Shown: positions 15,448 to 23,330 of the stretch, in pieces
Numbering within the stretch: position 1 is the stretch's first letter
Layout of the letters: every line of letters starts with the position of its first letter
Origin: Promethearchaeia archaeon
GTDB taxonomy: Archaea > Asgardarchaeota > Lokiarchaeia > Sigyniarchaeales > SOKP01
Length of the DNA stretch: 27,666 nt
Reading direction: 5' to 3'
Assembly: GCA_029856445.1 (NCBI GenBank)
Contig: JAHQWY010000006.1
Location: 1-27,666 of the forward strand
The notes under the pieces: model-generated
What the model was told of the DNA's origin: nothing
Databases searched by the model: none
The model's input: only the letters and a program-made list of their open reading frames with translations
Made by a program: the position numbers and the translations under genes

Positions 15448-16740
15448 ATGAAAAATAATAATTTCCAACATCCTTCTAAGGATATAGTAGAAAGCAAAGG
15501 TACTATTCTAAGAGGAAAAACTATCTGTTTGTGTCTAACTGGATCAGTTGCAGTTATTTCTTCTCCAATAGTAGCAAGAGAACTTATGAGATTAGGTGCT
15601 GAAGTTATTTGTGTTATGTCTAAAGCTGCTACAGAACTAATAAATCCTGCATTAATGGAATGGGCAACGGGAAATAAAGTGATAACTAACTTGACTGGTG
15701 CTGTTGAACACATTTATTTAGCTGGTGATCGACCAAAATCAGTAAGTAAAGCAGATATTATTTTAATATGCCCAGCTACAGCAAATACAATCTCAAAAAT
15801 AGCATCCGGAATTGATGATACCCCTGTAACCACAGTTGCAACAACAGCATTTGGTTCTTCTATACCTATCGTTATTGTACCAGCAATGCACGAGAGTATG
15901 TACAAACATCCAATCCTTAAAGAGAATGAAAATAAATTAAGGGAATTTGGGATAGATATCTTAAGGCCAAGAATTTCAGAAGGGAAGGCAAAAATTGCTA
16001 GAATTGATGATATTATTGATAGAGTCATTGATATTTTAGTCTCGAAAAAAGACTTTGAAGGTAAAAAAGTATTAGTTACCGCTGGACCAACTAGAGAAGC
16101 GATTGATTCTGTTCGTTTTGTTTCAAATAAATCATCTGGAAAAATGGGAATAGAAATTGCAAAAGAATCAGCTGCGAGAGGTGCGGAAGTAGTACTAATT
16201 GCAGGAGAATGTAGAGCTAAACTTCCAGAATATATTGAAACTATTCACGTGATATCAACAGATGACTTTATTAAAGCTGTTAAAGATGAAATCTCATATA
16301 AAAATTATGACTTTTTTATATCCGCTGCTGCTATTAGTGATTATAAACCTATAGAATGCATTGAGGGTAAGATTTCTTCTGATAATGTAGAAGAAATACA
16401 TCTTAACATGAAGCTAACACCAAAAATTATAAACGTTGCAAGAAAAAAAGATTATAATTTATTTATAGTTGCATTTAAAGCAGAGACAAACGTCTCTAGA
16501 ACTGACTTAATAAATAAAGCCTATGATAGACTTGTTAAATCTGAAGTAGATTTAATTGTTGCCAATGATATCGGCAGAGAAGATATTGGTTTTAGTAGTA
16601 AATATAATGAAGTATATATAATAGATAAGAAAAAGCATATTACCCACGTAGAGAGAAATACTAAAAGATATATCGCATCTAAAATTCTTGATGTTGCATT
16701 AGAAGCAGAAAAAACTAGTAAAACCAAACCTAATTTGTAG
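15448..16740 (+). CDS. coaBC: Bifunctional phosphopantothenoylcysteine synthetase/decarboxylase (CoaBC)
   Basis: The enzyme joins cysteine to 4'-phosphopantothenate and decarboxylates the product to 4'-phosphopantetheine, two steps of coenzyme A synthesis. The N-terminal flavoprotein (CoaC) half begins CLTGSVAV, has the catalytic His88 in AVEHIYLA, and the archaeal form of the PAMN loop, PAMHESMYKHP. The C-terminal CoaB half starts near residue 208 with VTAGPTREAID and VSNKSSGKMG, then AAAISDYKP and the FKAET loop. The bacterial CoaC lid cysteine is not apparent; the region reads PRISEGKAKIA, as in archaeal homologues. Length (430 residues) is normal, with about 15 extra N-terminal residues. 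The ATG has no strong Shine-Dalgarno. It appears to be monocistronic, bounded by the upstream T-tracts and by a 250-base leader before topoisomerase VI. Confidence 0.93.
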   Translation: MKNNNFQHPSKDIVESKGTILRGKTICLCLTGSVAVISSPIVARELMRLGAEVICVMSKAATELINPALMEWATGNKVITNLTGAVEHIYLAGDRPKSVSKADIILICPATANTISKIASGIDDTPVTTVATTAFGSSIPIVIVPAMHESMYKHPILKENENKLREFGIDILRPRISEGKAKIARIDDIIDRVIDILVSKKDFEGKKVLVTAGPTREAIDSVRFVSNKSSGKMGIEIAKESAARGAEVVLIAGECRAKLPEYIETIHVISTDDFIKAVKDEISYKNYDFFISAAAISDYKPIECIEGKISSDNVEEIHLNMKLTPKIINVARKKDYNLFIVAFKAETNVSRTDLINKAYDRLVKSEVDLIVANDIGREDIGFSSKYNEVYIIDKKKHITHVERNTKRYIASKILDVALEAEKTSKTKPNL

Positions 16741-16865
16741 TTAGGATTTCAAACTTCTTAATTAATAGAAATCTAATTTTTCATCTAGTTTTCTATCTAA
16801 GGAAAATATTTAAATACTAATTTAATTACAGTAAAAAGTGAAGAAATAAGTAAAGTTTAGGCAGT

Positions 16866-16904
16866 TTGTAAAAGACCCAGATCTATAGCTCATATCTTTT
16901 ACAA
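16866..16904 (+). promoter_or_regulatory. 10-bp-stem inverted repeat upstream of top6B
   Basis: TTGTAAAAGA (16866-16875) and TCTTTTACAA (16895-16904) are perfect complements enclosing 19 bases. The last five bases of the right arm are also the left arm of a second hairpin, so the two folds exclude each other. It lies in the 250-base spacer between coaBC and top6B and could be a leader structure or an operator, depending on where transcription starts. Confidence 0.45.
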
Positions 16905-16922
16905 TATAAGAAAAATATTGTA
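16900..16922 (+). promoter_or_regulatory. Second, overlapping 8-bp hairpin upstream of top6B
   Basis: TACAATAT (16900-16907) and ATATTGTA (16915-16922) are perfect complements around a seven-base purine loop. The left arm shares TACAA with the preceding inverted repeat. Confidence 0.4.
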
Positions 16923-16930
16923 CTAAACGT

Positions 16931-16938
16931 ATTTATAT
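16931..16938 (+). promoter_or_regulatory. TATA-like box for the topoisomerase VI operon
   Basis: TTTATATA lies about 55 bases before the proposed ATT start. A start of transcription near 16962 would leave a leader of about 30 bases containing a weak Shine-Dalgarno-like GAGTG. A second candidate, ATATTTAAATA near 16806-16816, would instead put both hairpins in the message. Confidence 0.4.
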
Positions 16939-16990
16939 ATGTATTATGTTTTAAAGATTAATGAGATAAAATAAGAAGAGTGCGTTTAAA

Positions 16991-19900
16991 ATTACATCAA
17001 AAGAAGAAGGAACGATAAAACAGGGAACAATTGCAGAATATATGCGAAAACGTACCCAACTAGTTGGTTTCGAATTTGGGTATTGGAAACACGTTCAATA
17101 TTGTGCAGAGTTTATGGATAATGCGCTTGATGCTATTGAAAGTTTTCAATGGAATGAATTAAAAAACCCAGATTCGAAAATCAAGTTTTCTTTAAACCAA
17201 GAATTATTCTTAGAAAAATTTTCCATTGTTGACGCAGCAAAAGAAGAAAAAAAGAGCCAACATCTAGATAATGAAGCAAAACACACATTAATGCAAGAGC
17301 TGGGTATAGAGACTCCAGATTTAGCAGAAACTGTAACAATAGAACCCGAAATAAAGGAAGAGGAATCTGGGGAAATAACTGATAAAGAAGAATTGGAAAC
17401 AGAAGAAGAAGTACGGAGGATTATTGATGATATGCAAGAGATAATTAAACCTGTTGAAAATATTATTGACGTAGAACCAATCGTTATAGTACGTATAAGA
17501 GAATTTGAAGCAGCTTCATTTTTAACCTCTGAAATAAGTCAGAAAAATGTAATGAGTTATACATTTGAGATCTTTGATAATGGAACTGGGATGTCAAGAA
17601 TCGATTTAAGAAAATTTGGAAGATATCTTGCCTCATCAAAATCAATGGAATTAAAACAGACCAGAGGTAGTCAAGGTTTTGGAGCACCAAGTGCTTTTAG
17701 TGATGCTCAAAATACAACTGGTAAACCTATTGTAACAGTTTCAAAGTCATCTGAAAATGTATATGCTACTGTAAATGAATTTTTTACTACATCTAAAAAT
17801 GAAAAGAAATATCTAATTCATCCAACTGATATTGACAGCCCGTTTTTACATGGAACCTATATTAAGTTGAATTATTTAAACGTAAAATATGTTAAGGGAT
17901 ACGTTGAAAAATATATTGAAGAAACTGCTTTTATGAACCCTCATATCACAATAATATATATTGATCCTGACGGAAAAGAAAAAATTTATCGTCGTTTAGC
18001 TTCTGCTTTTCCAAAAGAACCGAAATATGCAAAACCACACCCTTCATCAGTTAATATTGGTGATCTTCAAGATTTAATTGCGAAATCAGAGAATAAATCC
18101 CTTTCAGCATTTCTAAAAGAAAATTTTGTGCGAATAAGTTCAAAACTGGCTAAAGAAATTGTAGATCTAGCAGAAAATGATCTCCAAGATAAATTTAATC
18201 TTCTCATCCTAAAAGAATGTTTTGTAAGTAGGATTCAAAAGAGGACTCAACAGGTTAATATTCTAATAATGGAAAAAAAAGTTTATGGTCGCTCTACCAA
18301 ACCAAGAGATAAACTGATTGTTTATCAAATAACTTCTGAGGATCTTGAAGAGAAATATTGGAAATTAATCTCCTCATATAATAAAATTGAAAAAGATCAC
18401 GAAAAAATTAATAAAGAAATTAAAACCTTTAATAAACGCATTGAAAAAGTTGAAACATTAAGAGAAAAGAAGAATATTGAGAAGCAGATTAGCAAATTAT
18501 TGAAAAATATTGATGATCTTAGAAAAGAAAAGGAAAAAATTAAATTAGAATTAAATAGTCTATTAATATCTAATAAAGCCGATTTAAATGAATTAAAAAA
18601 GATTAAAAATAGAAACGAATTTGAAGAATTAGTTAAAGAAGTTCAGATATCTAAAATAAAACCAAATGATATCACAAAAGAACAGTTTAATTCTCTTTTT
18701 CTCGCATTTAAATCAATGAAATATATGACACCTCCAACAGACACAGCGATTCCTGTAGGTGAATTAATATTAGAGAATACATTGATAAAAGAAATTGGAT
18801 TAAAAGTTTCTGAGGGACTTGATAATTTTGATGTTCCAATAGAAAATATAGTTCAAACTGCGGATACGATAAGTGAGGATAAAAAGAGTGTTTTAATTGA
18901 AGAAGACCCAGAAAGAAATATAGAGGACATTGGTAATATTTCAGTAAATTCTGATGAAATTGTTGATTTAACCTCAGATATATTAAGAAATATAAATATT
19001 GTGGAAAATAAGCTAGAACCAAACCAAATTCATCAGTCTATTAATGATCTTTTAGTTTTTTCCGAAGTTGAACCAGTAGATAGCTATCAAAATGTATTTG
19101 AATATTTTATTGAAAACTTTGCTAAAGATGATGACTTCGTAGCAGCAGAAACCAGAGCACCAACAAGTGGAAAAGGATTGGCCTATGTTGTGGAAGCTGT
19201 TATGGCCTATTCAAGAAATATTGAAGTACCAAAACGTTCGAGAGATGTGTTATCTAGATTTGTAAATAGAACACCTAAATTAAGAGATAGTGCAGATTGT
19301 GCCATAACAAAAGCAGTTCAATCAGTAAATTGGAAAAATTATAAACTTGATATTTATGATAATGGATTACCAAAGGGACCAATTAAATTACTAGTAAATG
19401 TTTCTGGACCGTTTGTACATCTTATGTTTAAATCTCAATCGAAAAATGCATTGGCTGATGATGAAGATCTAATTAAAGAAATAAAATTCTGTCTTGAATC
19501 AATAGGAAGAAGAATAAGAATATATCTTAATAGAAAAGCAAATCTTCGTCAAACTGAAAAACGAGCTAGTTTAATTCAAAGATATATCCCAATCTTTGCT
19601 GAAAGTGTGTACAATATCGCATCTAAAGGAGAAAGTAAATATAAATCAAAACTCAAACTGGAAGAATTAATAAATCTAATGACAGAAGCTATTGGAAAAA
19701 AAGCTGTCCCTACAATTGAACCAGAATTGAAACCTGAAAAACCTGAAATTAAAAAAGAGGAAATAATAAAAGAAGAAGTGATGGAAGAATCGAGTGAAAT
19801 AAAAGAAATTATTCCTAAAAAGGAAATCGTCGTTGAAAAACCTGAACCTAAAAAAGAAGTTATTTCTAAGAAAACATTACTTAATTGGACTGTTGAAGAA

Positions 19901-20344
19901 CTTAAAGGATATTGTAAAGAACAAGAAATTGAAATACCCTCAAAAGCAAGGAAAATAGAGATAATCAATAAGATTCTAGAGTCTTATACTGTTGAAAAAA
20001 TTCCAAGAAAACCGGAAGAAATTAAGCTAAAGGTGTCAGAAGTTATTAAAACAAAACCAAAACCGGTAAAAACTGCTGTAAAACCAGCAGCTATAAAACC
20101 AAAACCCCAACCAATGCCTTCAAAACCAAAATCAACTCAAACAACACTCCCAATTATAACGACCGATAGAATATTAAATGTATTAACAGATGAATGGCAA
20201 ACTATAAAACATCTTATTTTTAAATTAAAGATAAAAGATATGATGGATGCCAGGTATCTACAACTTAAACTCAAAGAATTGGAGCGCAAGGAAGAAGTGC
20301 TGGTTGACGTAAAAATGGGTAGGAAACAATGGAAATTAAAATAA
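16991..20344 (+). CDS. top6B: DNA topoisomerase VI subunit B, giant form with SAP and winged-helix C-terminus
   Basis: Topo VI B is the GHKL ATPase that drives strand passage by Topo VI. The N-terminal strap reads IAEYMRKRTQLVGF, then the N-box with Asn44 (EFMDNALDAIE), G1 DNGTGM (196-201), G2 GSQGFGAPSA (226-235) and TTGKP. The transducer retains RFVNR-type, WKNY (781-784) and the switch lysine, Lys818 in SQSKNALAD. About 115 extra acidic residues separate the N-box from G1, and a coiled coil (about 451-525) and an acidic stretch (about 610-700) interrupt the middle. After the transducer come a Glu/Lys linker, a SAP domain (about 964-1000, WTVEEL), a Lys-Pro tail and a winged helix (about 1056-1117). 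The total, 1117 residues, is roughly twice the norm. The ATG at 17042 would cut the conserved strap, and no ATG/GTG/TTG exists between it and the upstream stop, so ATT at 16991 is chosen. Confidence 0.88.
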   Translation: MTSKEEGTIKQGTIAEYMRKRTQLVGFEFGYWKHVQYCAEFMDNALDAIESFQWNELKNPDSKIKFSLNQELFLEKFSIVDAAKEEKKSQHLDNEAKHTLMQELGIETPDLAETVTIEPEIKEEESGEITDKEELETEEEVRRIIDDMQEIIKPVENIIDVEPIVIVRIREFEAASFLTSEISQKNVMSYTFEIFDNGTGMSRIDLRKFGRYLASSKSMELKQTRGSQGFGAPSAFSDAQNTTGKPIVTVSKSSENVYATVNEFFTTSKNEKKYLIHPTDIDSPFLHGTYIKLNYLNVKYVKGYVEKYIEETAFMNPHITIIYIDPDGKEKIYRRLASAFPKEPKYAKPHPSSVNIGDLQDLIAKSENKSLSAFLKENFVRISSKLAKEIVDLAENDLQDKFNLLILKECFVSRIQKRTQQVNILIMEKKVYGRSTKPRDKLIVYQITSEDLEEKYWKLISSYNKIEKDHEKINKEIKTFNKRIEKVETLREKKNIEKQISKLLKNIDDLRKEKEKIKLELNSLLISNKADLNELKKIKNRNEFEELVKEVQISKIKPNDITKEQFNSLFLAFKSMKYMTPPTDTAIPVGELILENTLIKEIGLKVSEGLDNFDVPIENIVQTADTISEDKKSVLIEEDPERNIEDIGNISVNSDEIVDLTSDILRNINIVENKLEPNQIHQSINDLLVFSEVEPVDSYQNVFEYFIENFAKDDDFVAAETRAPTSGKGLAYVVEAVMAYSRNIEVPKRSRDVLSRFVNRTPKLRDSADCAITKAVQSVNWKNYKLDIYDNGLPKGPIKLLVNVSGPFVHLMFKSQSKNALADDEDLIKEIKFCLESIGRRIRIYLNRKANLRQTEKRASLIQRYIPIFAESVYNIASKGESKYKSKLKLEELINLMTEAIGKKAVPTIEPELKPEKPEIKKEEIIKEEVMEESSEIKEIIPKKEIVVEKPEPKKEVISKKTLLNWTVEELKGYCKEQEIEIPSKARKIEIINKILESYTVEKIPRKPEEIKLKVSEVIKTKPKPVKTAVKPAAIKPKPQPMPSKPKSTQTTLPIITTDRILNVLTDEWQTIKHLIFKLKIKDMMDARYLQLKLKELERKEEVLVDVKMGRKQWKLK

Positions 20345-20359
20345 AATAAGGGGAAATAT

Positions 20360-21547
20360 ATGTTAGAAAAACAAAAAAAGAAAAATTTTGACTTAAAAGC
20401 CGCTAAGGATTTGTTCAATGAATATATAGACAAAGGGCAAATTAAAAAAAAAATTGAATTTCCCACAGATGCTGTAAAGATTGATGATTTAAATAGAAAA
20501 GAAGTATTATCAAGATTGTATAAGTTAGTAGACGATGTGCTAACTAAAATTTATACCTCTGGAAGACCTTCTATTCAGTTACCTTCAAGATCAAGCTCAA
20601 ATATTAGATGGGATGAAGAAAATGATCTATTATTACTTGGGAAACAAATTATGGAGAAGCAATTTCATACTTTAACTAGTGTTGCAGATATAACTCGTTT
20701 GATGAGAATTCTTGAAGTTATCACAGAACTTCTAAATGAAAATCTTCATGCTACAAAAAGAGAAGTTTTTTATACTGATGTTAATCTATTCAAGGAACAA
20801 AAAAATAGTGATAAAAGTATAGAAGATGTGGCCACAATGTTATACACAACTAGAAATTCTACTCATATTGTTGCAGCTCCTAGAGGTTCATGTGTTGGTA
20901 GATTAAGAATAAGAGATCAAACAGATATTATTGATCTTGAAGGCCAAGGTAGCGGGGGATGGACGATATCTCCGTTCCTAGATCAAATAGAAATAATTGA
21001 ATCTGATGCCGAATTTATTTTAGTAATTGAAAAAAATGCTGCCATGATGAGACTGTCTGAGGCAAGATTTTGGCGAAAATATCCTTGTATATTAATAACC
21101 GCTCAAGGAGTTGGAAATGTAGCTACTCGAATGTTTTTGAAGCGGTTAAATAAAGAATTAAATTTACCTACTTTTACTTTGGTTGATAGTGATCCTTATG
21201 GTCATTACATTCATTCAGTTTATTTAAGAGGCTCAAAAAGATTGAGTTATGAATCACCTTTCCTTGCTACTCCAAATATAAAACTTCTTGGAGTCCTAAC
21301 TAGAGATTTAGATAAATATAAAATCCCAACTGAAGCAAGAATAAAAATGAACAAACAGGATGAGAAACGAACAAAAGATCTTTTACAAGAAGATTTCGTA
21401 AAAACAAATAAAGCTTGGGAAATGGATTTAAAGTTAGCCCTGAAAAAGAAAGAAAAAGCAGAAATACAAGCATTCGCATCTCATGGCTTTAAATTTTTAA
21501 CTGATGATTATTTACCAGAAAAATTAACCACAGGTGATTGGATATAA
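20360..21547 (+). CDS. top6A: DNA topoisomerase VI subunit A (Spo11-like)
   Basis: This is the DNA-cleaving subunit of Topo VI and a homologue of eukaryotic Spo11. The winged-helix region ends in KREVFYTD, where Tyr138 is the expected nucleophile (the common YY pair is FY here). The Toprim domain supplies the metal ligands: the Glu of VIEKNA and the DSDPYG motif. The GQGSGGW loop typical of this family precedes it. The C-terminus is lysine-rich until residue 375 and ends GDWI. At 395 residues it is slightly longer than the usual 350-370, with a basic N-terminal extension. The ATG follows AAGGGGA at six bases, a clear ribosome binding site. It starts 15 bases after top6B, so the two subunits are co-expressed, and the next small gene overlaps its end. 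Confidence 0.93.
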   Translation: MLEKQKKKNFDLKAAKDLFNEYIDKGQIKKKIEFPTDAVKIDDLNRKEVLSRLYKLVDDVLTKIYTSGRPSIQLPSRSSSNIRWDEENDLLLLGKQIMEKQFHTLTSVADITRLMRILEVITELLNENLHATKREVFYTDVNLFKEQKNSDKSIEDVATMLYTTRNSTHIVAAPRGSCVGRLRIRDQTDIIDLEGQGSGGWTISPFLDQIEIIESDAEFILVIEKNAAMMRLSEARFWRKYPCILITAQGVGNVATRMFLKRLNKELNLPTFTLVDSDPYGHYIHSVYLRGSKRLSYESPFLATPNIKLLGVLTRDLDKYKIPTEARIKMNKQDEKRTKDLLQEDFVKTNKAWEMDLKLALKKKEKAEIQAFASHGFKFLTDDYLPEKLTTGDWI

Positions 21548-21930
21548 GGATTTTTCATAAAAAAGATGGAGGCATTGTCCAATTGATTGATAAGGAAAAA
21601 ATACAAGATTGGCCGGTTGAATTACCACTGAAATTTGTAGAAGATGTACGAAGTAAGCTTAAAAGTTATCGAGATGAAAAAATAGAAGAGGAAATTTCAA
21701 ATTATCTCGATGATATTATAGCAAACTTAGCTATTCCTAAAATAAAAGAAACTTTTGACAATGCTCCAAAAGATACAGTTATTTCAATCCTTTCTTCTTT
21801 TGAACAGCTTTCAGAAACTAATGTAGGAGCAATAAAACCAATACAATTTCTACTCGAAAATCTTACTAACAATAATAACAAAACAATTGCAGAAACGGCA
21901 AAAAGAATTCTTAATAATTTAGCAAGTTAA
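21538..21930 (+). CDS. Small unknown protein in the topoisomerase VI operon
   Basis: The protein has 130 residues and no family I recognise. It is acidic and mainly helical, with a short strand-like start (IRIFHKKDGGIVQLID) and a C-terminal helical pair resembling a single HEAT-type unit. The TTG at 21538 overlaps the end of top6A by ten bases, which would couple translation. An alternative is the TTG at 21583, ten bases after GGAGG (21568-21572), which removes the overlap. There is no ATG near the start. Its position between top6A and the phosphoribosyltransferase, with 22 bases to the latter, indicates co-transcription, so it could be an accessory factor of Topo VI; the sequence does not show that. 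Confidence 0.65.
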   Translation: MDIRIFHKKDGGIVQLIDKEKIQDWPVELPLKFVEDVRSKLKSYRDEKIEEEISNYLDDIIANLAIPKIKETFDNAPKDTVISILSSFEQLSETNVGAIKPIQFLLENLTNNNNKTIAETAKRILNNLAS

Positions 21931-21952
21931 AATAAATTAAACCTGAATTTTT

Positions 21953-22630
21953 ATGAAATGGAATAAAGAAAATTTTTTCGAATTCATAATAAGCCAAAAT
22001 GTAGTAGGATTCTTTGAAGATCCACTACGACTAAGATCTGGTAGGCTATCATACTGGTATGTAAATTGGAGAAATGTCTCTGAAAATGTTCAATCAATCG
22101 ATATTTTATCTAATTATATTATAGCATTTGTAAAACACTTAGGTCTTAAACCAGATTGCTTTTATGGAGTGCCAGAAGGTGCCACAAAACTCGGAATAAT
22201 TTGTCAGTACAAATGGGCAAAAATGCAACCTGATTATAAAAAGGGGATATACATTTTATCAATGGGGCGTGCTAAACCAAAAGAACATGGTGATCCAAAA
22301 GATAAATTTTTTTTAGGAATACCTAGGGGAAAAGTTATTGTTTTGGAAGATGTCACGACTACTGGAGGATCATTAATTGAAACTATAGATAAATTAAATC
22401 AAATTAATGTATCAATAATTGCAGCAATTAGTCTTACTAATAGGAACGAATTAAGAGAAGATAAGAAAAGTGTGGAAAGTGTAGTCAATGATAAGGGCGT
22501 ACCTTATCATGCAATGAGTAATGCTATAGAGATCATTCCTTATCTCAAGCCTGATAAAACTATTGCATCAAAAATCGAAGCTTATTATAAAAAATATGGT
22601 GCTAAAGAAATTAAATTGTTAAATGGGTAA
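21953..22630 (+). CDS. pyrE: Orotate phosphoribosyltransferase-like protein
   Basis: Type I phosphoribosyltransferases join a base to PRPP; the orotate enzyme makes OMP in pyrimidine synthesis. The PRPP-binding loop VLEDVTTTGGS spans residues 130-140. The N-terminal pattern (a phenylalanine-rich helix, then LRSGRLSYWYVNWR) matches the SGR-x-S-x-Y-x-N element of orotate phosphoribosyltransferase. A YGVPEGATK segment corresponds to the pyrophosphate loop, and MGRAKPKEHG resembles the flexible catalytic loop carrying Lys and His. The length, 225 residues, is near normal. The ATG has no strong Shine-Dalgarno. It is the last gene of the Topo VI operon and converges on the GINS-like gene 35 bases later. 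Another base specificity within the family is possible. Confidence 0.72.
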   Translation: MKWNKENFFEFIISQNVVGFFEDPLRLRSGRLSYWYVNWRNVSENVQSIDILSNYIIAFVKHLGLKPDCFYGVPEGATKLGIICQYKWAKMQPDYKKGIYILSMGRAKPKEHGDPKDKFFLGIPRGKVIVLEDVTTTGGSLIETIDKLNQINVSIIAAISLTNRNELREDKKSVESVVNDKGVPYHAMSNAIEIIPYLKPDKTIASKIEAYYKKYGAKEIKLLNG

Positions 22631-22665
22631 AAAAACAGATATTACTCTCAAGAACCAAAATATCA

Positions 22666-23235
22666 TTAAGAATTTATAAAGAAATTCCTCCAGTGTTTAA
22701 TAAAATTAAATAGGAGTTCAAAAAGTAACTTCTCAGGAATAGTGAGTCTTCTTTCATCATCAAGGGACAATTCAGTTTTTGCCAATTTTAACAACTTCAA
22801 CAATCGATTATCAATAATGCTTAATGAATAAGAATTATATCGATCTAGATTTATCAAGGGTACTTTTTTTTTCCTAATATCTTCTGCCATAAATTGTTTG
22901 AATTCCTTAATTTTGTTTAAGAAAAACCTTTCTTCCGTTTGAATTAATTTTTGATCATCTCTCTCACTAATAGCATATCGCTGAACATCGACATTATCAC
23001 ATTTCTCTGATTGAATAATCTCTAAAATATCATTTTTAATGAAGGGAATAGCAGAAAACAACTTTAATTTATATTTCTTTCCTTTCTCGTAAGGTCCGAA
23101 TGATTCGCCTAATAGCGTAAACCCATCATGATTTTTAATGCACTCAGTAGTGATTTTTTCATTCGTAAACATGAAATTTATTCTATTTAGGGAATTTGTA
23201 AAGAGTTCTTCAATGTTTTCCAATAATTTTCTCAC
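22666..23235 (-). CDS. GINS complex subunit, Gins23 (Psf2/Psf3) type
   Basis: GINS joins MCM and Cdc45/GAN in the archaeal CMG-like replicative helicase. The N-terminal part (residues 21-70) looks like the small GINS B domain: strands ending GESFGPYEKGKKY (Gly43-Tyr55), then a hydrophobic AIPFIKND turn. The rest is an all-helical A-like domain with paired charged helices to residue 189. A B domain placed before the A domain is the Psf2/Psf3 (Gins23) order. The identification rests on this pattern and on mcm being 3.6 kb away across one gene; it is not certain. The GTG at 23233-23235 is used as start. The TATA box upstream would start transcription almost at this codon, giving a leaderless message. 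An in-frame TTG four codons later, after GGTGAG, is an alternative. Confidence 0.6.
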   Translation of the reverse strand: MRKLLENIEELFTNSLNRINFMFTNEKITTECIKNHDGFTLLGESFGPYEKGKKYKLKLFSAIPFIKNDILEIIQSEKCDNVDVQRYAISERDDQKLIQTEERFFLNKIKEFKQFMAEDIRKKKVPLINLDRYNSYSLSIIDNRLLKLLKLAKTELSLDDERRLTIPEKLLFELLFNFIKHWRNFFINS

Positions 23236-23257
23236 CAGATTTATTAAATTATTAAAT

Positions 23258-23266
23258 CTTTATATA
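23258..23266 (-). promoter_or_regulatory. TATA box for the GINS-like gene
   Basis: Read on the minus strand, TATATAAAG is a near-ideal archaeal TATA box. Its centre is about 27 bases before the GTG start, so transcription should begin at or next to the start codon. Confidence 0.55.
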
Positions 23267-23298
23267 TTATGCAAACGTAATACAAGAGAAATAAACTT

Positions 23299-23318
23299 AA
23301 TATTAATTTATTAATATT
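23299..23318. promoter_or_regulatory. 9-bp perfect dyad in the divergent GINS/HEAT promoter region
   Basis: AATATTAAT and ATTAATATT flank two Ts. The dyad sits 12 bases before the HEAT-protein GTG and is a possible operator. It contains only A and T, so chance is a serious alternative. Confidence 0.3.
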
Positions 23319-23330
23319 CAATAAAAGTAT

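Noticed and set aside
15438..16028. Minus-strand frames over coaBC
   Set aside because: They are shadows: the plus strand encodes a full-length CoaBC with all motifs.
19576..20466. Minus-strand frames of 109-130 residues over top6B and top6A
   Set aside because: Ser/Phe/Ile-rich complements of lysine- and glutamate-rich coding sequence, with no independent signal.
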